From Caryophanales bacterium UBA7278 (GTDB taxonomy: Bacteria > Bacillota_I > Bacilli_A > RFN20 > CAG-826), in NCBI GenBank assembly GCA_002472275.1, contig DKRQ01000022.1:1-64000 (forward strand): a stretch of DNA of 64,000 nucleotides, written 5' to 3'. Below, piece after piece: positions 50,530 to 59,241 of the stretch. Every line of letters begins with the position of its first letter. Position 1 is the first letter of the stretch. The notes under the pieces were generated by a model, which was not told the origin of the DNA, did not search any database, and saw only the letters and a list, made by a program, of their open reading frames with translations. Position numbers and translations under genes: made by a program.

Positions 50530-51101
50530 TCGTAAGGAGGCATGTATCCCTCCTCGATTCGATACCCGTTTTTCTCTATGTCCTCGACGGGGATCGATGC
50601 TCTTTTCCCGTTGCGGTAGAAGTCGATGACGTAGGAGGCGGGGAGAAGGTAGACGACCTTCAAAGGAACAAAGCGGATCAAGAAGAAAGCGATGCCCTTT
50701 TGGGCGAGCACACCTTCGAGGTGCTCGATTTGCTGAACGGGGATATTGGCCAAGGGGAAGGAGGTCTTCGAATGGGTCGATTTGGCCTCAAAGTCGATGT
50801 AGTGGCCTTGGTAGACCCCGTTATAGTCGGTCGTGGATTGGGCTTCGAAATAGGCGTGCGTGATTTTGGGCCCGTGGGTGTAATCGACCTTCACCACGTT
50901 GATCGGAGTGGGTCTTTTGGTGATGAGGCATAGGCCCTTGGCTTTGTAGTAGTCGTTGCTTTGGTTGATGGCGGTTTCGAAATCGATGCCACGGTTGCCG
51001 GGAGCGACCTTAAAAACGGGCTTCTTTTTCGATTTGGAAGGGTTTTTGCGGACGTTTTCGGTCAAAGGACGCACGCCGGCAGGGTAGTGGATTTCGCTCA
51101 T
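50493..51101 (-). CDS. recU: Holliday junction resolvase RecU
   Basis: Cuts and resolves recombination junctions. 202 residues with a basic N-terminal arm, GNRGIDFETAINQSN, YFEAQSTTDYNGVYQGHYIDFEAKST (the Asp, Glu and Lys of the nuclease core) and HLEGVLAQKGIAFFLIRF. In B. subtilis it lies beside ponA (PBP1). Here ponA is absent and the gene faces nth. Coupled to the exonuclease gene upstream by a 4-base overlap. Confidence 0.95.
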   Translation of the reverse strand: MSEIHYPAGVRPLTENVRKNPSKSKKKPVFKVAPGNRGIDFETAINQSNDYYKAKGLCLITKRPTPINVVKVDYTHGPKITHAYFEAQSTTDYNGVYQGHYIDFEAKSTHSKTSFPLANIPVQQIEHLEGVLAQKGIAFFLIRFVPLKVVYLLPASYVIDFYRNGKRASIPVEDIEKNGYRIEEGYMPPYDYLPVLEEAFLK

Positions 51102-51823
51102 GAAAGGCTCTTCTCCACGATGGCGTCGTAGGCTTCGGGGGTGATGGTGTTCCCCTTGGCGAGCTCGTCGCAGACGTAACGGATCGGCAGGGGCAGATGG
51201 TGGAGGCAGGTCAGGCGCTTTTTATATTCGCGGGCGAGGATGTCCTTCCTTTCGAGGAACGCCTGGTATAGCAATAGGAGGTTAAAGGCATCCGCCGCGG
51301 CGTCATGGGCCTGGCCTTGGAAATCGACCTCAAAGACCTTGAGGCAGTTGGTGAGGGAATAGACCCCGTCCGCGTCGGGTTTGACGAAACGGGCGATGAA
51401 ATCGCAGAGGTCGAACATGTGGTGGGCGACGAAACGGGCCTCGAGCATCGAGGCGTCCATGTTCCTTTCCCCGGAGGCGAGGAAGATCTTCCCGTCTTGG
51501 TTGCCATAGGAGACGAATAGGCATTTCTCCCAGTCCCTGGCGACGTATTTACGGAGCTTTTGCTGCGCCTCGCGGAAGGTGATGCCGTCCTTTTTGAGCT
51601 TGAGGTCGGTGATGCCGGTCAACTTGGTGACGATCGGGCCGACCCTGCCCTTGGCTTTGACGTAGACGCGAATCGGCTTGAAGACCTTCTTCACGGTCAA
51701 ATCGTCCTTTAGGTAGCACTTGTAGGCCCCGAGTTCGATCATCTCATGGGAAACCTGGGTTCCCTCCAAATCGATGAACACGAGGCAACGGTAGCCGCGG
51801 AGGGCCTTTTCGAGTTCTTTCAT
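51098..51823 (-). CDS. DnaQ-like (DEDDh) exonuclease
   Basis: A 241-residue 3'-5' exonuclease-fold protein. The acidic residues are in FIDLEGT (D, E), the third near KIFLASGERN or CDFIARF, and HDAAADAFNLL (H, D). The substrate is unknown. The KapD/exonuclease-domain branch is closest. The start at 51823 is chosen because a TATAAT box ends nine bases upstream, inside the longer possible frame from 51922. Operon: exonuclease-recU. Confidence 0.85.
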   Translation of the reverse strand: MKELEKALRGYRCLVFIDLEGTQVSHEMIELGAYKCYLKDDLTVKKVFKPIRVYVKAKGRVGPIVTKLTGITDLKLKKDGITFREAQQKLRKYVARDWEKCLFVSYGNQDGKIFLASGERNMDASMLEARFVAHHMFDLCDFIARFVKPDADGVYSLTNCLKVFEVDFQGQAHDAAADAFNLLLLYQAFLERKDILAREYKKRLTCLHHLPLPIRYVCDELAKGNTITPEAYDAIVEKSLS

Positions 51824-51832
51824 AACCCTCGC

Positions 51833-51838
51833 ATTATA
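51833..51838 (-). promoter_or_regulatory. -10 box TATAAT nine bases before the exonuclease start
   Basis: Perfect TATAAT on the minus strand. GCGAGGGTT separates it from the ATG, giving at most a two-base leader. Confidence 0.5.
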
Positions 51839-51924
51839 CACCATGGCCCATTTTAGATGGGCAATGTTCTCTTTTGATTGAAGTAATACCATATCTTCGA
51901 TAAAATCGAAGCAAGGTTTCAACG

Positions 51925-52290
51925 ATGGACGAAGACAAAATCAACCTAACCTCCGCGGACATTTTGCAGAAGATCTTCACCCCCAACGTGAAGGGATATG
52001 ACCCCGACGAAGTCGATGATTACTTGGACGTGATCATCAACGATTATCGGAGCTATGAGAAGTTCGCTCAGGAAACCAAAAGGTACATCGAGTCCCTTGA
52101 AACCCAACTAAGGGAAGCCAAAGAACGCTATAACGCCCTGGAGATCGAATACACGAAGGCCAACAACCGCCTCTCGGGTATCAAACAAGGCTCCGGAAAC
52201 GTCACCCCCGAGAACATCAACCTCCTCAACAGGATCAGTGCTCTCGAGGCGGCGTTATGCAAATTAGGTGGCGATCCTAGAAAGGTATAA
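51925..52290 (+). CDS. gpsB: Cell division protein GpsB (DivIVA-like)
   Basis: A coiled-coil adaptor that guides peptidoglycan synthases in Bacillota. 121 residues: N-terminal membrane-binding domain with NLTSADILQKIF and VKGYDPDEVDDYLDVIINDY, coiled coil to about 80, and a C-terminal helical part. A TAAAAT box lies 17 bases upstream. Its stop codon overlaps the TATAAT in front of rnpB. Confidence 0.93.
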   Translation: MDEDKINLTSADILQKIFTPNVKGYDPDEVDDYLDVIINDYRSYEKFAQETKRYIESLETQLREAKERYNALEIEYTKANNRLSGIKQGSGNVTPENINLLNRISALEAALCKLGGDPRKV

Positions 52291-52617
52291 TCCGGCCCGG
52301 ACGGCTGCTGCCTGAACAAGGTAGAGGAAAGTCCATGCTCGCACCCCCTGCGATGGGGGTAGTGATTGCGCTAGGGGAACAAAATAACCCTAGGTAGGGA
52401 GGAGTCCCTAACGGCGGATGAATTTCTCTTGAGAAAGGATTCCCTAAGGTGCCACAGAGACGAGTTTGGCGGCGACGCCAAGATGAAACGAGGTAAACCC
52501 CACAAGCGAGAAACCCAAATTTGGTAGGGGAAGCTGCCGAACCGAACTGAAGGGGAGGGGCCAGCTTAGCTGAGATAAATTGCCGTACTCGACAAAACAT
52601 GGCTTATAGGGCCGGAT
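52290..52617 (+). ncRNA. rnpB: RNase P RNA, B type
   Basis: Catalytic RNA that matures the 5' ends of tRNAs. The universally conserved GAGGAAAGTCCATGCTCGCAC is at 52323-52343 and the 3' block ACAAAACATGGCTTATAG at 52592-52609. The ends pair as ATCCGGCCC (52290-52298) with GGGCCGGAT (52609-52617), forming P1. A TATAAT at 52286-52291 overlaps P1, so either the 5' end arises by processing of a gpsB transcript or the true start differs slightly. gpsB-rnpB synteny is as in Bacillus. Confidence 0.95.
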
Positions 52618-52639
52618 ACTCATCAAAAGAAGGAGAAAC

Positions 52640-53290
52640 ATGAGCAAAATCAACATTCCAACCAAAATCACGATCGCGCGCATCGTTTTGGCGGCCTCGC
52701 TCATCATTTTTCTCGCCGTCACCGCGGTGATAGGAACCCCGACGAACTGGGCGGCCTCCCGAGTGGGCGATTCCCCCATCTATGTGGTGGACCTCGTCGC
52801 CTGCATCGTCTTCATCGTCGCCGCCGCGACGGATTATCTCGATGGCCATCTCGCCCGCAAATGGAACATGGTCACCGACCTAGGCAAGTTCCTCGATCCC
52901 ATCGCCGACAAGATGCTCGTGAACTCGATCTTCATCTACATCTGCGTCCGCTTTGATTTCTCAGCGAGGCTATGGACCCCGATTCTTCCCTTCCTCGTCA
53001 TCCTGATGGTCGTCCGCGACCTCGTCGTCGACACGATGAGATTCGTGGCCGCCAAGAAGGGCATCGTCGTCTCGGCGAACATCTTTGGCAAAGCCAAGAC
53101 CGTTCTCCAAATGATTGCGATCCCCGCCGTCCTTCTTAACGGCTGGCCCTTCTCCTATTTCGACGCTTCCTGGTCCCCCTATGCCAGGATCGCCATGATT
53201 CTCGTTTATATTTGCACGGCTGCTTCGTTGCTCTCGGGCATCATCTACGTCAAGGACAACGCAGGCGTGTTTAAGGAGGATGCAAAATGA
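52640..53290 (+). CDS. pgsA: CDP-diacylglycerol-glycerol-3-phosphate 3-phosphatidyltransferase
   Basis: Makes phosphatidylglycerol phosphate at the membrane. 216 residues, about five membrane segments, and the CDP-alcohol phosphotransferase motif D-G-x2-A-R-x8-G-x3-D-x3-D in the stretch from DGHLAR to LDPIADK. AAGGAG ribosome site. Overlaps the next gene by 4 bases. Confidence 0.95.
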   Translation: MSKINIPTKITIARIVLAASLIIFLAVTAVIGTPTNWAASRVGDSPIYVVDLVACIVFIVAAATDYLDGHLARKWNMVTDLGKFLDPIADKMLVNSIFIYICVRFDFSARLWTPILPFLVILMVVRDLVVDTMRFVAAKKGIVVSANIFGKAKTVLQMIAIPAVLLNGWPFSYFDASWSPYARIAMILVYICTAASLLSGIIYVKDNAGVFKEDAK

Positions 53291-53778
53291 ACATCCATGA
53301 TCTTCTCCAAACAATGGCCGACCGTAAGCTTACCCTAGGCACGGTCGAATCCATGACCGGCGGTGACTTCGCCTCCGCCATCACGGCCATCCCCGGCGCA
53401 AGCCACGTCTACAAAGGCGGCATCGTTGCTTATAGCAAAGAAGTTAAGTCCAATGTCGTCGGCGTCGACCCCGCCATCATCGAGAAATACGATGTGGTCT
53501 CGGCCCAAGTCGCCCGTGAACTTGCGATCGGTGGCATGAGGGCCCTTGGCGTCGATGTCTGCGTCTCCGTCACCGGCAACGCCGGCCCCGACGCGGAAGA
53601 AGGAAAAGCCAAAGTCGGCGATTTCTTCCTTGGCCTCGCCTACAAAAACAGCGTTTATGTCCTCCCCGTCCATTTCGAGGGCGATAGGGCCCAAATCCGC
53701 AAGAACGCGGTGCTCACCATGACTTCCTTTGTCGCTTCGCTATTTCAAAATCGCGCCGAAGAAAGTCCGAAGAAATGA
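53287..53778 (+). CDS. pncC: Nicotinamide-nucleotide amidase (CinA C-terminal domain)
   Basis: A 163-residue protein equal to the C-terminal domain of CinA, which deamidates NMN. Seen: TLGTVESMTGGDFASAITAIPGASHVYKGGIVAYS and SVTGNAGPDAEEGK. The N-terminal MoaB-like domain of full CinA is absent. It lies between pgsA and recA, as cinA does in B. subtilis. Confidence 0.93.
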   Translation: MNIHDLLQTMADRKLTLGTVESMTGGDFASAITAIPGASHVYKGGIVAYSKEVKSNVVGVDPAIIEKYDVVSAQVARELAIGGMRALGVDVCVSVTGNAGPDAEEGKAKVGDFFLGLAYKNSVYVLPVHFEGDRAQIRKNAVLTMTSFVASLFQNRAEESPKK

Positions 53779-53793
53779 GGATTTTTAAAACTC

Positions 53794-53826
53794 AAATCAC
53801 TTTTATGGGGCAAACCACCCTATAAA
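53794..53826 (+). promoter_or_regulatory. recA promoter element shared with the terminal ABC gene
   Basis: AAATCACTTTT (53794-53804), 12 variable bases, then ACCCTATA (53817-53824, in TATAAA). The same two blocks with the same spacing occur at 62012-62042. AGGAGGT is the ribosome site. No LexA box is seen. Confidence 0.5.
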
Positions 53827-53844
53827 AGGCAGGAGGTCATACAC

Positions 53845-54840
53845 ATGGCTAATGATATTTCGAACAAACAGAAGGCGTTGGAAGACGCCCTCAAATCCAT
53901 CGAGAAGGAGTTCGGTCGCGGCGCCGTCATGCGCCTAGGCGATAGGCCCAAGGTCGACGTTGACGTCATCCCCACCGGCTCCATCCTTCTCGATCAGGCG
54001 CTAGGCGTCGGTGGCTACCCCAAAGGCAGGATCATCGAGATCTTCGGTCCCGAATCCTCCGGTAAGACCACGATCGCCCTTTCCGCCATCGCGGAGGCCC
54101 AGCGCAAAGGCGGCCGTGCCGCGTTTATCGACGCAGAACATGCGATCGATCCCGACTACGCGGCTAAGCTAGGCGTTAACATCGACGAGCTCATCCTCTC
54201 CCAACCCGATTCCGGCGAGCAGGCTTTAGAAATCGCCGAGAAGCTCGCTTCCTCCGGCGCGATCGACCTGATGGTCATCGACTCGGTTGCCGCCCTCGTT
54301 CCGCAGGTGGAACTAGAAGGCGTCATGGCCGATAACCAAGTGGGCGTGCAGGCAAGGCTCATGTCCAAGGGCTGCCGCAAAATCGCGGGCGTCCTCAACA
54401 AGACCGGCTGCGTCGTCATCTTCATCAACCAACTCCGTGAGAAGGTCGGCGTGATGTATGGAAACCCGGAAGTCACGACCGGCGGCCGCGCCCTCAAGTT
54501 CTATTCGTCCATCCGTTTGGACATCCGCAGGGCCGAGGCCATCAAAACCGGCAGTGAGATCACCGGCAACACGGTCCGCATCAAAGTCGTCAAGAACAAG
54601 GTTTCCGCTCCGTTTAAATCCTGTACCGTCGACATGATCTTCGGTCAGGGCATCTCCAAGACGGGCGAGATCCTCGACCTAGGCGAACAGCTCGGACTCA
54701 TTAAGAAATCCGGCAGTTGGTACGAATACCAAGGCAACAAAATCGGGCAGGGCAGGGAAGCCGCGAAAGGCTATCTCGTCGACCATCCCGAAGAGATGGC
54801 GACCATCGAAACCGCCATCCGGGCAAGCTTCGCCAAATAA
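53845..54840 (+). CDS. recA: Recombinase RecA
   Basis: Strand-exchange ATPase of homologous recombination. 331 residues: Walker A GPESSGKTT, LMVIDSVAALVP, the L1/L2 regions and INQLREKVGVMYGNPE. The C-terminal tail is short (about 10 residues fewer than B. subtilis) and only mildly acidic. Monocistronic, with own promoter and terminator. Confidence 0.98.
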   Translation: MANDISNKQKALEDALKSIEKEFGRGAVMRLGDRPKVDVDVIPTGSILLDQALGVGGYPKGRIIEIFGPESSGKTTIALSAIAEAQRKGGRAAFIDAEHAIDPDYAAKLGVNIDELILSQPDSGEQALEIAEKLASSGAIDLMVIDSVAALVPQVELEGVMADNQVGVQARLMSKGCRKIAGVLNKTGCVVIFINQLREKVGVMYGNPEVTTGGRALKFYSSIRLDIRRAEAIKTGSEITGNTVRIKVVKNKVSAPFKSCTVDMIFGQGISKTGEILDLGEQLGLIKKSGSWYEYQGNKIGQGREAAKGYLVDHPEEMATIETAIRASFAK

Positions 54841-54852
54841 GCCAACGAAACG

Positions 54853-54880
54853 AAAGCAGAGCCAACCCTCTGCTTTTTTG
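54853..54880 (+). terminator. Intrinsic terminator after recA
   Basis: GCAGAG/CTCTGC (54856-54873) followed by TTTTTT. Confidence 0.9.
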
Positions 54881-54983
54881 TTTTTTCTGGTTTTTCGCCA
54901 AAATCCGCCGCAAAAACCCATTATTTTCTTTAAGGTGGCATTAACCCCGAACAATCCCTTGTTTCCAAACCTAGCCACGCGTG

Positions 54984-55115
54984 TAAAATAAGGGCGTACC
55001 TAAGGTACTTTACCTCGACTTCCGATTCCGTTTGATCCAGGCATCGGCCTGTTGATAAACATAGTTCCGTTTTGTTGAGGACGGATTGCCTTCATGGTGC
55101 GTTTTAGGAGTATTT
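54984..55115 (+). promoter_or_regulatory. Promoter and long leader of rny
   Basis: TAAAAT (54984-54989) is the likely -10. The leader is about 120 bases, much longer than elsewhere in the window, and begins with a GTACC/GGTAC hairpin. It could be where RNase Y cuts and limits its own mRNA (inference). AGGAG precedes the ATG at 55116. Confidence 0.45.
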
Positions 55116-56705
55116 ATGAATATCCATCTACCCATCTTGGCTTTGGACGTGACCGCCATCGTATTCATGGTCGTCATGATCATTGCCCTCATCGGTGCGG
55201 GTGCTTTACTAGTCATCCTTCTAGTTTCCCGTGCCAAAAACCGCGGCGCAGAAAAAACCGCGGACGCCATTCTCAAGGATGCCAAGATCAAAGCCGAGCA
55301 CTTGGTCAAAAACGCTCAGCTAGACGCCAAGCAGAGCGCCTTCGAGGCCAAGCAGCAAGCCGAGAACGAAATCCGTTCCCGCAAAGGCGAACTGGCCGCC
55401 GAGGAACAGAAGCTCTCCCTTCGTGAGCAAGCCTTCGATCAGCGTGAACTCGCTCTCCTTGAGAAAGAGAAGGACATCGACCGCAAGAAGGAGAGGCTAG
55501 ACACCTCCATCGCTAACTACGAGAAGCGTCAGGCCGAACTCGACAAGAAAATCGACGACATCATCAAAGAACTTGAGAAGGTCGCCGGCATGTCCACCCA
55601 GGAAGCCCATGACGAAATCATGGCCAGGGTCGAATCCAAAATGGCCATGGAAATCGCGGCCTACATCAAAAACGCCGAAGATGAGGCCCGTGACACCGCC
55701 TCCGCCAAAGCCATGGACCTACTTGCCCTTGCTTGCCAAAAGTACGCGCAAGACGTCACGACTGAGCGCAACGTCTCCGTCGTCGCCCTTCCTTCCGATG
55801 AGATGAAGGGCCGCATCATCGGTCGCGAAGGCCGCAACATCCGCGTTCTCGAACAAGAACTCGGCGTCGACCTCGTCATCGACGATACCCCCGAGGCCAT
55901 CACGGTCTCCTGCTTCGACCCCATCCGCCGCGAAATCGCCAGGCGCACCCTCGAATACCTCGTCAAGGATGGCCGCATTCAGCCGGGCCGCATCGAGGAA
56001 GTCGTCGCCAAGTGCCGCAAGGAAGTCGAGGAATCCTCCCAGAAATACGGTGAGGAAGCCTGCTTCAAGCTCGGCCTTCCCCGCATCAACCGCGAACTCG
56101 TCAACTACATTGGCCGCCTCCATTGGAGGACCTCCTATGGCCAAAACGCCCTCGTCCACTCGATGGAAGTTGGTTATCTCACCGGTATCATGGCGGGCGA
56201 ACTTGGCCTAGACGTCAACCTCGCTAGGCGCGCTGGCCTCCTCCATGACATCGGCAAATCGGTCGACTTCGAGCAGGAAGGCTCCCACGTCGAACTCGGC
56301 GCCCAACTCGCGAAGAAGTTCAACGAGCCCGAAGTCGTCGTCAACTCGATCGAGTCCCACCATGGCGACGTCGAGGCCCGTTCCATCATCGCCCACCTCG
56401 TGGCCGCCGCGGACGCTCTATCTGCCGCCCGCCCCGGCGCCCGTTCTGAAACCCTGCAAACCTACGTCAAGCGCATCGAGCAACTCGAAACCCTCTCCAA
56501 GTCGTTCGACGGCGTCTCCCAGGCCTACGCCCTCCAGTCCGGTAGGGAAGTCCGCGTCATGGTCATCCCCGAAAAGGTGTCCGACGCCCAAGCCCTCATC
56601 TTGGCTCAGCAACTCCGCGCCAAGATCGAGGAGGAGGTGACTTACCCCGGTCAAATCAAGGTGTCGGTCATCCGCGAATACAGGGCGGTCGAAACCGCGA
56701 AGTAA
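55116..56705 (+). CDS. rny: Ribonuclease Y
   Basis: Membrane-bound endoribonuclease that starts bulk mRNA decay in Bacillota. 529 residues: N-terminal membrane segment (about 10-38), long coiled coil (about 50-185), KH domain with MKGRIIGREGRNIR, and HD domain with His377-Asp378 in LLHDIGKSVDFE. The start at 55116 gives the standard N-terminus. It heads rny-ymdB-miaB-miaA. Confidence 0.97.
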   Translation: MNIHLPILALDVTAIVFMVVMIIALIGAGALLVILLVSRAKNRGAEKTADAILKDAKIKAEHLVKNAQLDAKQSAFEAKQQAENEIRSRKGELAAEEQKLSLREQAFDQRELALLEKEKDIDRKKERLDTSIANYEKRQAELDKKIDDIIKELEKVAGMSTQEAHDEIMARVESKMAMEIAAYIKNAEDEARDTASAKAMDLLALACQKYAQDVTTERNVSVVALPSDEMKGRIIGREGRNIRVLEQELGVDLVIDDTPEAITVSCFDPIRREIARRTLEYLVKDGRIQPGRIEEVVAKCRKEVEESSQKYGEEACFKLGLPRINRELVNYIGRLHWRTSYGQNALVHSMEVGYLTGIMAGELGLDVNLARRAGLLHDIGKSVDFEQEGSHVELGAQLAKKFNEPEVVVNSIESHHGDVEARSIIAHLVAAADALSAARPGARSETLQTYVKRIEQLETLSKSFDGVSQAYALQSGREVRVMVIPEKVSDAQALILAQQLRAKIEEEVTYPGQIKVSVIREYRAVETAK

Positions 56706-56708
56706 GGG

Positions 56709-57500
56709 ATGAGAATCCTCTTTCTAGGTGATATCGTCGGGCACATTGGCCTTAGGGCCGTGTCCGACGTTTTGCCTTCTATAAGGCAGAAGGAACGTCT
56801 GGATTTCGTGATCGCTAACGGCGAAAACGCGTCCGGTGGTTTCGGTCTGACCGAAGAGGATTACCAATACCTCATCGACTCTGGCGTCGATTGCGTTACC
56901 TTAGGTAACCATTGGGATTCCAAAAAGCAAATCCGCGAATACTGCGAAAGGGCCCCTAAGCTCGTCCGCCCCGCGAACATCCTCTATTTCGACGGGGGTA
57001 GCGGCTCGAGAAAATTCCTTGTGGGTGAAAAGGAAGTCACGGTGACCAATATCCTAGGCACCGCCTTCATGAAGGAGACCGTGGCGTCCCCGATCGTCAC
57101 GATGGGGGAGATATTGCCCTCTTCCTCGGCGATCCACATCGTGGATTACCACGCGGAATCCACCTCGGAGAAGGCAATCTTCGCCTCTTATTTCGACGGT
57201 AGGGTGTCCGCGGTCATCGGGACCCACACCCACGTCCAGACCGCCGACGAGACGGTCTATCCTGGCGGCACCGCCTTCATCTCCGACGCAGGATTATGCG
57301 GCGCCCACCAATCGGTTATCGGCTTCGACAAGGCCGGGGCCATCGATAAGATGGTGTTCGGACGCGACGCCAAACTCAAAATCAAGGAAGACGGCGATAA
57401 AGTCGTAAACGGGGTGATCCTCGATATCGCCGATAACGGCAAAACCACCTCCATCAAACGTGTTTACCTCATCAACGGAAAGGAGAAGAACAATGGCTAA
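56709..57500 (+). CDS. ymdB: Phosphodiesterase YmdB
   Basis: A metallophosphoesterase of the TIGR00282 type, with activity on 2',3'-cyclic nucleotides and effects on RNA turnover and biofilm regulation in B. subtilis. 263 residues with MRILFLGDIVGHIG, ANGENASGGFG, TLGNHWDSK and GTHTHVQTADE (metal ligands). It follows rny after 3 bases, as in B. subtilis. Confidence 0.95.
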   Translation: MRILFLGDIVGHIGLRAVSDVLPSIRQKERLDFVIANGENASGGFGLTEEDYQYLIDSGVDCVTLGNHWDSKKQIREYCERAPKLVRPANILYFDGGSGSRKFLVGEKEVTVTNILGTAFMKETVASPIVTMGEILPSSSAIHIVDYHAESTSEKAIFASYFDGRVSAVIGTHTHVQTADETVYPGGTAFISDAGLCGAHQSVIGFDKAGAIDKMVFGRDAKLKIKEDGDKVVNGVILDIADNGKTTSIKRVYLINGKEKNNG

Positions 57501-59241
57501 GACGATCATCAAGCATTTGCCTGAAATGGCCAAAGCCCGTTCCAGGGCCGACTCGCCCCGCACTTTCCGTAATGACATCGAGCCTTCGCCTAGGCTTAAG
57601 GAATTCGCTAAAGGCAAGAAATACCTCATCAAGACCTTTGGCTGCCAGGCTAACGTCAGGGACGAGGAAATCATGGCGGGCATGCTCGAGAAAGCGGGCT
57701 TCGTCAAATCCCCTTCCGAAGAGGAAGCAAACCTCGTCATCATCAATACCTGCGCGGTCAGGGAAAACGCCGAGGAAAAGGTCTATGGCGAAATCGGCAA
57801 GTTCAAATCTAACGCGACCAAAGACCCTAATTTTATCCTGTGCCTATGCGGGTGCATGATGCAGGAAGAAGGCGTCGCGGTGAAACTACGCGAGATCTAC
57901 CATCACGTCAGCATCGTCTTCGGCACCCATAACATCGATAAGCTTTTGGACATGCTCGATGAGAAGATCGCGACCAAGAAGAGCCTTATCGACGTCCTCT
58001 CCTTCTCGGGGGACATCGTCGAGAATTTGCCTTCGACCCGTCTAGATTCCTACAAGGCCTACGTCAACATCACCTATGGCTGCGATAAGTTCTGCACCTA
58101 TTGCATCGTCCCCTATACCAGGGGTAGGGAAAGAAGCCGCGCCAAGGAAGACATCCTCAAGGAATGCAAAGAGCTCGTGGAACAGGGGTATCAGGAAATC
58201 ACCTTGCTTGGGCAAAACGTCAATTCCTATGGCAAGGATTTCAAAAATGGAACCTCTTTTGCGGGGATTTTGGAGGATGTGGCCAAGCTCGGCGTGCCTC
58301 GTCTACGCTTCATGACGAGCCATCCTTGGGACTTTACCGACGAGATGCTAGACGTCATCGCCAAGTACCCAAACATCATGAAATGCATCCATCTTCCCGT
58401 CCAATCCGGAAACGATGAGATCCTTCGTCTCATGGGTAGGCGATATACTAGGGAAGACTATCTTTCCCTCGTGAAGAAGATTCGTGAACGCATGCCTGAA
58501 TGCGCGATCACGACCGACATCATTGTGGGCTTCCCTAACGAAACGGAAGAGCAATTCCTCGACACCTTGTCCTTATGCAAGGAAGTCGGCTACGACGCGG
58601 CGTTCACCTTCATCTATTCCCCTAGGAAAGGAACCCCCGCGGCAAGGATTGAGGATAACGTCTCGCCTAAAGATAAGCACGACCGTTTCAACCGCCTCGT
58701 CAAGGTGGTGGAGGAAGGGGTCAGCTCCCATAGCCAGAAAATGGTCGGCAAGACCTACATGGTCCTCGTCGACGGACCTTCCAAAAAGGATTCCGACGTG
58801 CTCTCGGGTTACGCCGAAAACGGCAAGCTCATCCATTTCAAGGGCCCGGTCCAGCTAAAGGGTTCGATCGTCCCGGTCAAGGTGACCGAGGATAGGACCT
58901 TCTCTATGTTTGGGGAACTTCAAATCGACCCGATTCTCTTCTTGGCCGAGAAGCTAAGGATGGCGATGGACGAAGAGCCTTTGCTAAAGAACTACCTCGC
59001 CGCCAAAAAAGCAGCCGAGGAAGACGCTAGTCTAGGCAAGCTTCGCGACGAAATCGAATCGGCCCAACGCGCGATGATGAATCTCGCCGCGAGCCACGAG
59101 GATGAGAAGTTCGCCTCAAAGAGGAAGGAATATCTCTCCCTCATGAAGGAATACGAAAGCCATCCCTTGATCCTCAACCTAACCTCTGCCAAAGAGGAAC
59201 TCGAGCCGATGCTTTCCCTGGTCGCGGAGGCCTTAAGATGA
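57493..59241 (+). CDS. miaB: tRNA-2-methylthio-N6-dimethylallyladenosine synthase MiaB fused to a YmcA/YlbF-like domain
   Basis: Radical-SAM methylthiotransferase acting on A37 of tRNA after MiaA. 582 residues. N-terminal domain cysteines are in TFGCQANVRDEE, NTCAVRENAEEK and LCGCMMQEE. The radical-SAM cysteines are Cys197, 201 and 204 (GCDKFCTYC). A TRAM domain lies at about 395-465. Residues 479-582 are extra: an all-helical stretch with the pattern of the YlbF/YmcA family, including ESHPLILNLTSAKEELEPML near the end. In B. subtilis ymcA is a separate gene directly after miaB. Here the two are one frame. Start behind AAGGAG, 8-base overlap with ymdB. Confidence 0.93.
   Translation: MAKTIIKHLPEMAKARSRADSPRTFRNDIEPSPRLKEFAKGKKYLIKTFGCQANVRDEEIMAGMLEKAGFVKSPSEEEANLVIINTCAVRENAEEKVYGEIGKFKSNATKDPNFILCLCGCMMQEEGVAVKLREIYHHVSIVFGTHNIDKLLDMLDEKIATKKSLIDVLSFSGDIVENLPSTRLDSYKAYVNITYGCDKFCTYCIVPYTRGRERSRAKEDILKECKELVEQGYQEITLLGQNVNSYGKDFKNGTSFAGILEDVAKLGVPRLRFMTSHPWDFTDEMLDVIAKYPNIMKCIHLPVQSGNDEILRLMGRRYTREDYLSLVKKIRERMPECAITTDIIVGFPNETEEQFLDTLSLCKEVGYDAAFTFIYSPRKGTPAARIEDNVSPKDKHDRFNRLVKVVEEGVSSHSQKMVGKTYMVLVDGPSKKDSDVLSGYAENGKLIHFKGPVQLKGSIVPVKVTEDRTFSMFGELQIDPILFLAEKLRMAMDEEPLLKNYLAAKKAAEEDASLGKLRDEIESAQRAMMNLAASHEDEKFASKRKEYLSLMKEYESHPLILNLTSAKEELEPMLSLVAEALR

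Noticed and set aside
53761..53845. LexA/DinR box upstream of recA
   Set aside because: No CGAAC-N4-GTTCG-type palindrome is present in the gap.
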